Source of the DNA: Burkholderiales bacterium
GTDB lineage: Bacteria; Pseudomonadota; Gammaproteobacteria; Burkholderiales; SG8-41
DNA length: 64,000 bases
Assembly: GCA_030684405.1 (NCBI GenBank)
Contig: JAUXYA010000034.1
Location: 62,001 to 126,000, forward strand
Direction of reading: 5' to 3'
Position numbers and translations under genes: made by a program. The notes beneath the pieces are model-generated. The model worked only from the letters and a program-made list of their open reading frames with translations. It did not search any database and was not told where the DNA came from. Below, piece by piece: positions 36,650 to 45,192 of the stretch (its first letter is position 1; each line of letters opens with the position of its first letter).

Positions 36650-37378
36650 ATGGACTTCGGCTTCCTGTTCGAGCCCGCATTCTCGGGCGGCGGCACCTAC
36701 CTCGACTGGGTCATCTCCGGCATCCAGTGGACGCTTTACCTTTCGGTGATCGGCTGGATCATCGCCTTCGTCCTCGGCTCCATACTCGGCGTCCTGCGGA
36801 CCGTGCCACTCGCAATCCTGCGCGTACCGGCGACGATATATGTCGAAGTGTTCCGCAACATCCCGCTGCTGGTACAGATGTTCATCTGGTACTTCGTGGT
36901 GCCGGAGATCGTGCCCAAGGCCGCCGGCGACTGGTTGAAGACGCAGATGCCAATGCCGGAGTTCTGGAATGCCGCGTTATGTCTCGGCACCTACACCGCC
37001 TCGCGCGTTGCCGAGCAGGTGCGCGCCGGCATCCAGTCGATTCCGCGCGGGCAGGTGGATGCCAGCCTCGCTATCGGGCTCACGCTGCCGCAGACCTATC
37101 GCCACTTGCTGTTGCCGATGTCCTACCGGATCATCATTCCGCCATTGACTACCGAGTTCCTGACGATCTTCAAGAATTCATCCGTGGCGCTGACCATCGG
37201 CGTCCTCGAACTCACCGCCCAGGCGCGCCAGATCTCCGAATACACCTTCCAGACCTTCGAGATATTCACCATCGCCACCGTGGTCTATGCCCTGATCACG
37301 CTGACGGTGACTTTCGCGATGCGCTGGGTCGAAGGCCGGGCACGGGTGCCCGGCTACATCGGCACCACCGGGAAATAG
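36650..37378 (+). CDS. gltJ: Glutamate/aspartate ABC transporter permease
   Basis: A 242-aa HisM-type permease with five membrane helices. The ABC-coupling EAA loop reads EQVRAGIQSIPRGQVDASLAIGL, broken by the conserved Gly of the loop. VEVFRNIPLLVQMFIWYF is the family segment for polar amino-acid permeases. It is paired with GltK, which starts 3 bp after its stop. Together they form the heterodimeric membrane channel for GltI-delivered Glu/Asp. Confidence 0.94.
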   Translation: MDFGFLFEPAFSGGGTYLDWVISGIQWTLYLSVIGWIIAFVLGSILGVLRTVPLAILRVPATIYVEVFRNIPLLVQMFIWYFVVPEIVPKAAGDWLKTQMPMPEFWNAALCLGTYTASRVAEQVRAGIQSIPRGQVDASLAIGLTLPQTYRHLLLPMSYRIIIPPLTTEFLTIFKNSSVALTIGVLELTAQARQISEYTFQTFEIFTIATVVYALITLTVTFAMRWVEGRARVPGYIGTTGK

Positions 37379-37381
37379 GCC

Positions 37382-38071
37382 GTGTTCAGCCAGTTCGACT
37401 TCGAGGTCATCCGCGATTCACTGCCCTACCTGTGGCAAGGGATGCAGTTCTCGCTCGGCCTCACGCTGCTGGCGATGGCAGGCGGCATCGTACTGGGCAC
37501 GGTTCTCGCGCTGATGCGTCTTTCCTCATTGCGCATCCTGAGTTGGCCGGCCGGCGCCTACGTCAACCTGGTACGTTCTATCCCCCTGATCCTTGTCATT
37601 TTCTGGTTCTATTTCCTGATTCCGATCGCGATCAAGCACCTGAGCGGCAACCCCTACGCCTCCGGCATCGGCCCCTTCTACTCGGCGCTGATTGCCTTCA
37701 CGATGTTCGAAGCCGCTTACTACTGCGAGATTATCCGCGCCGGAATCCAGAGCGTGCCGCGCGGGCAGGTGCATGCGGCCTATGCCCTGGGGCTCAATTA
37801 CCGTCAGGCGACCACGCTGGTGATCCTGCCGCAGGCCTTCCGCAACATGCTCCCGGTTCTGCTGACCACGAGCATCATCCTGTTCCAGGATACCTCGCTG
37901 GTCTACGTCGTCGGTCTCACCGACTTCATGGGTGCCGCGAGCAAGGTCGCGCGCCGCGACGGGCGCCTGGTCGAACTCTACCTGTTCGCAGCACTGATTT
38001 ATTTCATCCTTTGCTTCACTGCCTCGTATTTCGTACGGCGACTGCAGCAACGCATCACGCCACCGCGCTAG
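37382..38071 (+). CDS. gltK: Glutamate/aspartate ABC transporter permease
   Basis: A 229-aa second permease, starting with a GTG at 37382 (MFSQFDFEVIRDSLPYL). Features: VNLVRSIPLILVIFWFYF and the EAA loop CEIIRAGIQSVPRGQVHAAY. It is closely coupled to gltJ upstream (3 bp) and gltL downstream (10 bp). The hydrophobic profile gives five helices, as expected for the partner subunit. Confidence 0.94.
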   Translation: MFSQFDFEVIRDSLPYLWQGMQFSLGLTLLAMAGGIVLGTVLALMRLSSLRILSWPAGAYVNLVRSIPLILVIFWFYFLIPIAIKHLSGNPYASGIGPFYSALIAFTMFEAAYYCEIIRAGIQSVPRGQVHAAYALGLNYRQATTLVILPQAFRNMLPVLLTTSIILFQDTSLVYVVGLTDFMGAASKVARRDGRLVELYLFAALIYFILCFTASYFVRRLQQRITPPR

Positions 38072-38081
38072 GAATCCCGAC

Positions 38082-38816
38082 ATGGCCATGATCGAATTCA
38101 GGAACGTCAGCAAGTGGTACGGCAGCTTTCAGGTGCTGAAGGACTGCAGCACAAAAGTCGAAAAGGGCGAAGTTGTCGTCGTCTGCGGCCCTTCAGGCTC
38201 GGGCAAGTCAACGCTGATCAAGTGCGTCAACGGCCTCGAGCCCTTCCAGCAGGGTGAGGTCATCGTCAACGGCGAGTCAGTCGGGGCAAAGAGCACCAGA
38301 CTGCCGCAGTTGCGCGCAAAAATCGGCATGGTATTCCAGCACTTCGAGCTCTTCCCGCACATGGACGTGACAGCGAATCTCAACCTCGCGCAGGTCAAGG
38401 TTCTCGGGCGCAGCGCCGAGGAAGCCACAGCAAAATCGCATGCCCTGCTGCAGCGTGTGGGCATGATCGAGCACGCGAAGAAATTTCCGGGGCAGCTTTC
38501 CGGTGGCCAACAGCAGCGCGTCGCCATCGCCCGCGGCCTCGCGATGGACCCGATCGCGATGCTGTTTGACGAACCCACCTCCGCGCTCGACCCCGAAATG
38601 ATCAACGAGGTTCTCGACGTGATGGTCGAACTCGCGCAGGAAGGCATGACCATGATGTGCGTGACCCATGAGATGGGATTCGCGCGCAAGGTTGCCCATC
38701 GCGTGATATTCATGGACGAGGGCGAGATCGTCGAAGACGCCCCGAAGGAAGAGTTCTTCGGCACGCCGCGCTCAGAGCGCGCGCAGCAGTTCCTGTCGAA
38801 AATTCTCCACCACTGA
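38082..38816 (+). CDS. gltL: Glutamate/aspartate ABC transporter ATPase
   Basis: A 244-aa ABC ATPase. Walker A GPSGSGKSTLIK (about 36-47), Q-loop MVFQHFELFPH, signature LSGGQQQRVAIARGL, Walker B MLFDEPTSALDPE, H-loop CVTHEMGFARK. GEIVEDAPKEEFFGTPRSER near the end is typical of GlnQ/GltL. It completes the gltIJKL importer. It starts ATGGCCATG; the first ATG (38082) is used here, though the second would remove only two residues. Confidence 0.96.
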   Translation: MAMIEFRNVSKWYGSFQVLKDCSTKVEKGEVVVVCGPSGSGKSTLIKCVNGLEPFQQGEVIVNGESVGAKSTRLPQLRAKIGMVFQHFELFPHMDVTANLNLAQVKVLGRSAEEATAKSHALLQRVGMIEHAKKFPGQLSGGQQQRVAIARGLAMDPIAMLFDEPTSALDPEMINEVLDVMVELAQEGMTMMCVTHEMGFARKVAHRVIFMDEGEIVEDAPKEEFFGTPRSERAQQFLSKILHH

Positions 38817-38881
38817 CCCCTTCCGCGCAGTTACAATGCGCGCTTTTCAGCGAGGGCGCCCCTCATGGCGCATGTCCCCAG

Positions 38882-39277
38882 ATGGCTTCGAGCACTGCAA
38901 AAAAGAAATCCGGCAACCAGTACGACTGCAGCAAATGCCCCGGCTACTGCTGCAGCTACCCCCTGATCGAGGTCGGCAAGCGCGACATCGCACGGTTGGC
39001 GAAACATTTCGAAATCACCTACGCGCAGGCTGAATCGCAGTACACGCGCTTTGACCGCTCGGAGAAGGTGCGTTCGCTGAAACAGCAGGATGACCGGCAT
39101 TTCGGAAAAATCTGCAAGCTGTTCGACACCCGCAAGCGTCATTGCACGGTTTACGAGGCCCGTCCCGGCGTGTGCCGTGAATATCCGGACGGCAAACGCT
39201 GCGGCTATTACGAGTTCCTGGTGTTCGAGCGCGAACACCAAGACGATCCGAAGTTCGTCGCGACGACCGACAACTAG
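38882..39277 (+). CDS. YkgJ family cysteine-cluster protein
   Basis: A 131-aa protein with the YkgJ pattern for a metal or Fe-S site: CSKCPGYCC (Cys16, 19, 23, 24), then CKLFDTRKRHCTVYEARPGVC and RCGYY. The function of the family is unknown (UPF0153-like). The start MASSTAKKKSGNQYDC is the ATG at 38882; the N-terminus is basic. It stands alone between gltL (65 bp) and a hairpin terminator shared with the convergent argE. Confidence 0.88.
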   Translation: MASSTAKKKSGNQYDCSKCPGYCCSYPLIEVGKRDIARLAKHFEITYAQAESQYTRFDRSEKVRSLKQQDDRHFGKICKLFDTRKRHCTVYEARPGVCREYPDGKRCGYYEFLVFEREHQDDPKFVATTDN

Positions 39278-39301
39278 AACCGAGCTGCAGGATGCCGTTG
39301 A

Positions 39302-39324
39302 AAAGCCCCGCGATGCGGGGCTTT
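39302..39324. terminator. Bidirectional hairpin terminator between ykgJ-like gene and argE
   Basis: Perfect 10-bp stem AAAGCCCCGC / GCGGGGCTTT around GAT. TTT ends it on the plus strand and TTTT follows on the minus strand, serving both convergent genes. Confidence 0.85.
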
Positions 39325-39380
39325 CTTCATCTGTAGCCGGAGTTCATCGGGCGCAAACCTGCCCGACAGATCTCTGCACC

Positions 39381-40550
39381 TCAGACGCAGCAGCGCGCCA
39401 TCAGCCCGCGCAGGAAACGCTCGCAGCGGGCAACCTGCTCCAGGGTGACAAATTCATCCGGCTTGTGCGCCTCGCGGATCGAGCCGGGGCCGCAAACCAC
39501 GGTGGGCACGCCAGCAACCTGGAACTGTGAGGCCTCGGTGCCAAAGGACACTTTGACGGTCTCCTCGCAACGCGAAAACTCCTGCACCAGCGCCGTGATT
39601 TCGGCTTCCGCACCGGTATCCAGCGCCGGGATCTCCGAGAGCTTTTTGATCGTGAAGCCGGTGCGCGGATCGACCGCATGCATCTCCGGTTCAATCACCG
39701 TGCGCAGATGTGATTCGAATTCGGCACGCAGACGCTCCGGATCATCACCGGGCAGATTGCGAAATTCAAAATCAAAGACGCAGTCCTGAGGCACGATGTT
39801 GAGCGCGGTGCCGCCGCGGATCACGCCGGTGTGCACAGTGGTGTAGGCAATGTCGAAACCGCGGTCATAGGGTCCACGGTCGCGATGGCGCCGTGCCAGC
39901 TGCTTGAGAAAAGTCACTGCCTCCGCCGCCGCCTCCACCGCATTGACGCCATACGGCGCATAGGCAGAATGCGCGGCCAGACCGCGCACGGTGCAGCGGT
40001 AACTCTGCTTGCCCTTGTGCGCGATCACCGGCCGCATCTCGGTCGGTTCGCCGACGATGCAGGACCGCGGCCGAATGCCTGCATTGACCATATCCCCGAG
40101 CAATTCCCGCACGCCGAGGCAACCCACCTCCTCATCGTAGCTGAACGCCAGGTGCAGGGGCGTTTTCAGGCCGCGGTTCACGTAGTCCGGGACCAGCGCG
40201 AGCACGCAGGCAATGAAGCTCTTCATGTCGGAGGTGCCGCGGCCGTAGAGCCGGCCTTCGCGCTCGGCGAGCACAAACGGATCGCTGCTCCATTGCTGGC
40301 CATCCACCGGCACCACGTCGGTATGCCCCGACAGCACGATGCCGGGCTCGCCACGTGGACCAAGAGTCGCGAACAGGTTGGCCTTGCGCCGATCATTATC
40401 GAAAGTCAGCCGCAGATCGGCATCGAGCGGGCGCAGCAGTTCGCGCACGTAATCGATCAGTTGCAGGTTCGAATCGCGGCTGACCGTGGGAAACGCGATC
40501 AGTTCGCGGATCAGCCGGAGGGAGTCGGCGCCGGGCGCAGCAGCATTCAT
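39381..40550 (-). CDS. argE: Acetylornithine deacetylase
   Basis: A 389-aa M20-family Zn amidohydrolase of arginine synthesis (N-acetylornithine to ornithine). Metal-site motifs: SGHTDVVPVDG (His, Asp), GRGTSDMKSF (bridging Asp), YDEEVGCLG (the catalytic Glu and a ligand Glu), GEPTEM, and HKPDEFV (His) near the C-terminus. The dimerisation domain (KGKQSYRCTVRGLAAHSA) lies in the middle. Length and SYDEEVGC fit ArgE rather than DapE. It is divergent from the peptide-binding protein gene (85 bp gap). Confidence 0.92.
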   Translation of the reverse strand: MNAAAPGADSLRLIRELIAFPTVSRDSNLQLIDYVRELLRPLDADLRLTFDNDRRKANLFATLGPRGEPGIVLSGHTDVVPVDGQQWSSDPFVLAEREGRLYGRGTSDMKSFIACVLALVPDYVNRGLKTPLHLAFSYDEEVGCLGVRELLGDMVNAGIRPRSCIVGEPTEMRPVIAHKGKQSYRCTVRGLAAHSAYAPYGVNAVEAAAEAVTFLKQLARRHRDRGPYDRGFDIAYTTVHTGVIRGGTALNIVPQDCVFDFEFRNLPGDDPERLRAEFESHLRTVIEPEMHAVDPRTGFTIKKLSEIPALDTGAEAEITALVQEFSRCEETVKVSFGTEASQFQVAGVPTVVCGPGSIREAHKPDEFVTLEQVARCERFLRGLMARCCV

Positions 40551-40635
40551 GATGACGTCCGTCGTTAAAGGGGCAGGATAGGCAGACCTCCGGTACGTGT
40601 CAACGCGGCATCTTGCGGTATCCTAAGCGGACACC

Positions 40636-42213
40636 ATGAACAAAAAAGCCATGATTTCATTTGCGTCCTCGGCATTTGCGCTGATGCTGCTCCTAACAGG
40701 CCCGGCGTCCGCTGCCGATCTGCGCATCGGGCTCTCCGGCGAAGTGACTTCGCTGGATCCGCACCTGCTCGCTTCGCAGCCGAACCTGACCGTAGCGCGC
40801 CATGTCTTCGAATCCCTGACCGACGTCGATCCTCAGACCAAACTGATTCCCGGACTCGCCGAAAGCTGGCGTGCGCTGGATGCGCTGACCTGGGAATTCA
40901 AGCTGCGCCGCGGCGTGAAATTCCATGACGGATCCGAATTCACCGCTGAAGACGCGGTGTTTTCCATCGCGCGGCCGCTGTCGATCAAGGGCAGCCCCGG
41001 CGGCTTCGCCTCCTCCGTACGCGCCGTCGAATCGGCGACCGCAGTTGACCGCCACACGCTGCGTGTAAGGACGAAGTACCCGTACGGCGCGCTGCCCGAG
41101 GAACTCAATTCCATCCTGATCGTTTCGCGTAAACATGCACAGAATGCCGGCCCCGAGGATTTCGACTCGGGCCGGGCAATGGTCGGCACCGGTCCGTACC
41201 GCTTTGTCCGCTACCAGCGCGGCGACCGGCTGGAACTCGCGCGCCACGACAACTGGTGGGGCAAGACCCCGCCCTGGACCCGGGTTACCTTGCGCGTCAT
41301 CCCCGCCGATCCCTCGCGCACCGCTGCATTACTCTCCGGTGAGCTCGACGTGATTGAACACGTGCCCTCAGCGGATTTAAAAAATATCATTAAAAACAAT
41401 AAGTTACGGGTATCCCAAAACACCTCCTGGCGCACCATCCTGCTCCACCTCGACCAGTACCGCGCACAGCCACCGGGTGTCCGCGGACCCGACGGCAAAC
41501 CCTTGGCAGACCATCCCTTCCGCGCGCTGCGCGTGCGCCGCGCAATGTCGATGGCGATCAACCGCAACGCGATTGCCGAACGCGTGATGGAGGGCTTGGC
41601 AGTACCGGCCGCCAACATCGTCTCGCCCGACGTCTTCGGCCACAACACCGCGCTGAAGCCCCTGCCCTATGACCCCGAAGGCGCGAAACGCCTGCTCGAG
41701 GAAGCCGGTTACCCGAAGGGATTCCGTATCACACTGGTCGGCCCCAACAACCGCTACATCAATGACCAGCAGATCCTGCAGACTGTCGCACAACTGCTCA
41801 CGCGTGTCGGCATCCAGACCCGCGTCGAAGCGATGCCGATGTCGGCCTTTCTCGGGCGGGTGCGCAAGGAGGAAACCGCCGTATCGCTGCTCGGCTGGGG
41901 TTCCTTCGCTGCTGATCTCGCATTGCGCTCACTCGTCGCCACGCCGAATCCCGAGAAGGGCTATGGCGCGTGGAACTGGGGGCGTTACGCCAACCCGAAA
42001 GTCGATACCCTGATGGAACAGGCCCTGGCCAGCGTCGACCGTGGTAAACGCGAAGCTCTGGCGCGCGAAGCCAACACGCTGGCGATGCAGGATCTGGCCT
42101 TCATCCCGCTGCACCACCAGGTGGTCAGCTGGGCCATGCGCGCGGACCTTGCCTATGCGCCGCGCACGGACGAGTTCACGTTTGCCCATCATTTCTTGCC
42201 GGGCGTGCGCTGA
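40636..42213 (+). CDS. Peptide-type ABC transporter substrate-binding protein (SBP_bac_5)
   Basis: 525 aa. A signal peptide (MNKKAMISFASSAFALMLLLTGPASA) is followed by the DppA/OppA-like fold: LRIGLSGEVTSLDPHLLAS, LAESWRALDALTWEFKLRRGVKFHDGSEF (split by position), NRNAIAERVMEGLAVPA, and the C-terminal DLAFIPLHHQVVSWAMR. Family 5 proteins bind peptides, glutathione, nickel or opines; the ligand is unknown. Residues 246-258 (LKNIIKNNKLRVS region) are encoded by an AT-rich patch. It heads a set with an M14-like hydrolase and two permeases. No ATPase gene follows. Confidence 0.9.
   Translation: MNKKAMISFASSAFALMLLLTGPASAADLRIGLSGEVTSLDPHLLASQPNLTVARHVFESLTDVDPQTKLIPGLAESWRALDALTWEFKLRRGVKFHDGSEFTAEDAVFSIARPLSIKGSPGGFASSVRAVESATAVDRHTLRVRTKYPYGALPEELNSILIVSRKHAQNAGPEDFDSGRAMVGTGPYRFVRYQRGDRLELARHDNWWGKTPPWTRVTLRVIPADPSRTAALLSGELDVIEHVPSADLKNIIKNNKLRVSQNTSWRTILLHLDQYRAQPPGVRGPDGKPLADHPFRALRVRRAMSMAINRNAIAERVMEGLAVPAANIVSPDVFGHNTALKPLPYDPEGAKRLLEEAGYPKGFRITLVGPNNRYINDQQILQTVAQLLTRVGIQTRVEAMPMSAFLGRVRKEETAVSLLGWGSFAADLALRSLVATPNPEKGYGAWNWGRYANPKVDTLMEQALASVDRGKREALAREANTLAMQDLAFIPLHHQVVSWAMRADLAYAPRTDEFTFAHHFLPGVR
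41389..41406 (+). repeat. AT-rich 18-bp dispersed motif, copy 5 (intragenic)
   Basis: ATTAAAAACAATAAGTTA in the binding-protein gene, codons 252-257 (IKNNKL), in a wider A/T patch (41376-41410). It matches copies 1 and 4 at 15 of 18 bases each. Confidence 0.5.
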
Positions 42214-42239
42214 GAGCGACGCCCCCCCACGGACAATGC

Positions 42240-43202
42240 ATGACAGACCCCAACGCCTACACCGTTGAAATCTCGCCGCCGGATATTTCACCCTACCGTG
42301 GCGGGAATACCGGCATCGAGTACGTAACCACGCTTGACAGCGGCAAGCCTGGCCCCCACGTAATGGTGACCACGCTCGTGCATGGCAATGAGATCTGCGG
42401 CGCCATCGTCGTTGATGAACTGTTCCGCGGCGGCATTCGCCCCTTGCACGGTCGCCTGACCCTGGCTTTCTGCAACGTGGCGGCATTCGAGCGCTTCGAT
42501 CCTGCCAATCCCGAAGTCTCGCGCTGGGTCGATGAAGACTTCAACCGCCTGTGGACCACTGCGGTTCTGGATGGAGAGCGCAACAGCACCGAACTGCGCC
42601 GTGCCCGCACGCTGCGCCCGCTTATCGACAGCGTTGATTTCCTGCTCGATATCCACTCCATGCAGCATCCCTCCGATCCACTGCTGCTCACCGGACCGCT
42701 CGCCAAGGGACGCGAGCTCGCCGCTGCGATCGCCTACCCGGCCCTCGCAGTGAGCGATGCCGGGCATGCCGCCGGCAGGCGCATGCGCGACTATGCTGCG
42801 TTCGGCGAAACCAGCAGCCCGAAAAACGCCATGCTGGTCGAATGCGGCCAGCACTGGACGCAAGGTGCTGTGGACGTTGCCCGCGAGACCACGCTGCGCT
42901 TTCTCGCCCATTTCGGCATCATCGATCCCCGCGCCGGTCCGTTCCGCCTCTCCACCACGCCGTTCGCCCAGCAGATCGTGGAAGTTACCCATCCCGTCAC
43001 CATCGAAGCGGAAACCTTCCGCTTTGCGCAGACTTTCACCGGCCTTCAGGTCATCGAGCACTCGGGAACCCTCATCGGCTGGGATGGCGATCGCGAAGTA
43101 CGCACCCCCTACGACCACTGCGTGCTGGTGATGCCCTCGAAACGGCTCTACCGCGGACAGACTGCAGTACGCCTCGGACGATTCATCGTGGCTGGCGCCT
43201 GA
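42240..43202 (+). CDS. Succinylglutamate desuccinylase / aspartoacylase (M14-like) family protein
   Basis: A 320-aa zinc carboxypeptidase-fold hydrolase. Zn ligands His48 and Glu51 lie in LVHGNEICGA and His139 in LLDIHSMQHP; a C-terminal beta domain (ETFRFAQTFTGLQVIEHSGT) follows. Such enzymes deacylate N-acyl amino acids or trim peptides. Embedded in a peptide ABC transporter set (27 bp after the binding protein, 28 bp before the permease), it probably processes the imported solute, for example an N-acyl amino acid. There is no signal peptide, so it acts in the cytoplasm. Confidence 0.88.
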   Translation: MTDPNAYTVEISPPDISPYRGGNTGIEYVTTLDSGKPGPHVMVTTLVHGNEICGAIVVDELFRGGIRPLHGRLTLAFCNVAAFERFDPANPEVSRWVDEDFNRLWTTAVLDGERNSTELRRARTLRPLIDSVDFLLDIHSMQHPSDPLLLTGPLAKGRELAAAIAYPALAVSDAGHAAGRRMRDYAAFGETSSPKNAMLVECGQHWTQGAVDVARETTLRFLAHFGIIDPRAGPFRLSTTPFAQQIVEVTHPVTIEAETFRFAQTFTGLQVIEHSGTLIGWDGDREVRTPYDHCVLVMPSKRLYRGQTAVRLGRFIVAGA

Positions 43203-43230
43203 GCCCTTCGCCACCGCGCGTCCGGCGACA

Positions 43231-44205
43231 ATGCTGAACTACATCCTGCGGCGGCTGTGCTGGAGCATGCTTGCGCTGCTCGCGATGTCGCTGCTGGTGT
43301 TCGCCGGCGTCTACGCGATCGGCAACCCGGTGGACATCCTCGTCAACCCGCAGGCCGACCAGGCGGAAATCACGCGCAGCATCGCGCAGTTGGGCCTCGA
43401 TCGGCCGCTGTGGCAGCAATACTGGCATTTCCTCAAAGGCGCCCTTGGCGGCGACCTTGGCATCTCTTTCGTCGCCGGCGTGCCGGCGATCACGCTGATT
43501 CTCGAACGCCTGCCGGCGACACTGGAGCTCGCGCTGCTGGCAATGCTGATCGCCGTCGCGCTTGGCGTGCCGCTGGGCCTGCTCGCGGGCCTTAAACCGG
43601 AGTCCTGGCCCGCCCGCACGATCATGGCCGGTTCCATCCTTGGCTTCTCGTTACCGACCTTCTGGGTCGGCTTGATGCTGATCCTGCTGTTTTCAGTGCA
43701 ACTCGGCTGGCTGCCGACAACCGGCCGCGGCCCCACCGTCGAGTTACTCGGCATCCCGGTGAGCTTCCTCAGCTGGGAAGGCCTGCGCCACCTGATCCTT
43801 CCGGCCACCAACCTGGCACTGTTCAAGCTTGCGCTGCTGATCCGGCTGGTGCGCGCGGGCACCCGCGAAGCGATGCTGCAGGACTACGTGCGCCACGCCC
43901 GCGCCAAGGGTGTAGCAGAGCACGACATCCTGCGCGTGCACGTGCTGCCCAACATCCTTATTCCGGTGGTCACCGTCGCCGGCCTCGAGTTCGGCTCCCT
44001 GCTCGCCTTCGCAGTGGTCACCGAAACCGTGTTCGCATGGCCTGGCATGGGCAAGCTGCTGATCGACTCCATCGGCCTGCTCGACCGTCCGGTGATCGTC
44101 GCCTACCTGCTGGTCACGGTCTGCCTGTTCATACTCATCAACCTCGTGGTCGACCTGCTCTACGCGGCGCTCGACCCGCGGATGCGGCTGGGCAGCCAAT
44201 CATGA
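43231..44205 (+). CDS. Peptide-type ABC transporter permease (DppB-like)
   Basis: 324 aa, MLNYILRRLCWSMLALLAMSL at the N-terminus, the standard DppB first helix. A periplasmic segment (GNPVDILVNPQADQAEITR) and five further helices follow. The coupling loop is REAMLQDYVRHARAKGVAEHDI, with FAWPGMGKLLIDSI after it. It overlaps the next permease by 4 bp (ATGA). It forms the membrane channel with that partner. Confidence 0.93.
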   Translation: MLNYILRRLCWSMLALLAMSLLVFAGVYAIGNPVDILVNPQADQAEITRSIAQLGLDRPLWQQYWHFLKGALGGDLGISFVAGVPAITLILERLPATLELALLAMLIAVALGVPLGLLAGLKPESWPARTIMAGSILGFSLPTFWVGLMLILLFSVQLGWLPTTGRGPTVELLGIPVSFLSWEGLRHLILPATNLALFKLALLIRLVRAGTREAMLQDYVRHARAKGVAEHDILRVHVLPNILIPVVTVAGLEFGSLLAFAVVTETVFAWPGMGKLLIDSIGLLDRPVIVAYLLVTVCLFILINLVVDLLYAALDPRMRLGSQS

Positions 44206-45089
44206 GCGCCATGATCGCCGCGCCCTCGCCGCTGCGGGAAGCTTCGGCCAGCTTCGTGCGCGACCGCATCGCGCTGGCCGCAATGGTGCTGCTCTGCCTG
44301 TTGCTAACGGCAGCGCTCGGCGCTTCGTTGCTCAGTCCACAGAACCCCTACGACCTCGCACAGCTCGACATCCTCGATGCGCGGCTTGCGCCAGGATCGG
44401 CATCCTCCGCCGGCGGCACCTACTGGCTGGGCAGCGACGGTCAGGGCCGCGACCTGCTTTCGGCAATCCTGTACGGACTACGCATCAGCCTCGGGGTCGG
44501 CATTCTTTCGACCTTAGTCGCTCTGGCACTGGGCCTCGCGATCGGGCTGGCCTCGGCGCGTGCCGGGGGCTGGATCGATGCGCTGGTCATGCGCGTGGTA
44601 GACCTGCAGTTGTCCTTCCCTTCGATTCTCGTCGCGCTGATACTGCTGGCCGTGGCCGGCCAGGGCGTGGACAGGATCATCGTTGCCCTGATCGTCGTGC
44701 AGTGGGCCTACTACGCGCGCACCGTGCGCGGCGCCGCGCTGGTGGAGCTGAAGCGGGAATATGTCGATGCCGCGGTCTGCGCCGGCTACGGCGAGGCGCG
44801 CATCCTCTTCCGCCACGTGCTGCCCAACGTGCTGCCACCGCTGATCGTCGTCGCCACGGTGCAGGTCGCACACGCCATCGCCCTCGAAGCGACGCTGTCC
44901 TTCCTTGGTCTGGGCCTGCCGATCACCGAGCCCTCGCTTGGCCTGCTGATCGCCAATGGCTACACCTACCTGCTCGCGGGACAGTACTGGATCAGCATGT
45001 TTCCGGGCCTTGCGCTGTTGCTGACCATCGTCGCAATAAACCTCGTCGGCGACCGCCTGCGGGACGTGCTGAACCCGCGGCTGCAATAA
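44202..45089 (+). CDS. Peptide-type ABC transporter permease (DppC-like)
   Basis: A 295-aa partner permease. The start is the ATG at 44202 within the DppB-like stop. Typical elements: the N-terminal helix, YWLGSDGQGRDLLSAILYGL, ISLGVGILSTLVALALG, and the coupling loop ELKREYVDAAVCAGYGEARI. The set then stops: 103 bp on, genes switch strand, and no DppD/DppF-type ATPase is present anywhere in the window, so the energising subunits must be supplied from elsewhere or are absent. Confidence 0.93.
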   Translation: MSAMIAAPSPLREASASFVRDRIALAAMVLLCLLLTAALGASLLSPQNPYDLAQLDILDARLAPGSASSAGGTYWLGSDGQGRDLLSAILYGLRISLGVGILSTLVALALGLAIGLASARAGGWIDALVMRVVDLQLSFPSILVALILLAVAGQGVDRIIVALIVVQWAYYARTVRGAALVELKREYVDAAVCAGYGEARILFRHVLPNVLPPLIVVATVQVAHAIALEATLSFLGLGLPITEPSLGLLIANGYTYLLAGQYWISMFPGLALLLTIVAINLVGDRLRDVLNPRLQ

Positions 45090-45192
45090 GGGACTGCCCT
45101 CCGCAGAAAGCTCAAGCAGTGAGCTGTGCAGCCGCAGCGCGCAGGAATTTCATGAAGGGCCGCACTGCGGGCGACGACGCCGGACCTGCCGG

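Noticed and set aside
45109..45125. AGCTCA/TGAGCT hairpin after the DppC-like gene as a terminator
   Set aside because: The stem is short, there is no T-run, and the context is weak.
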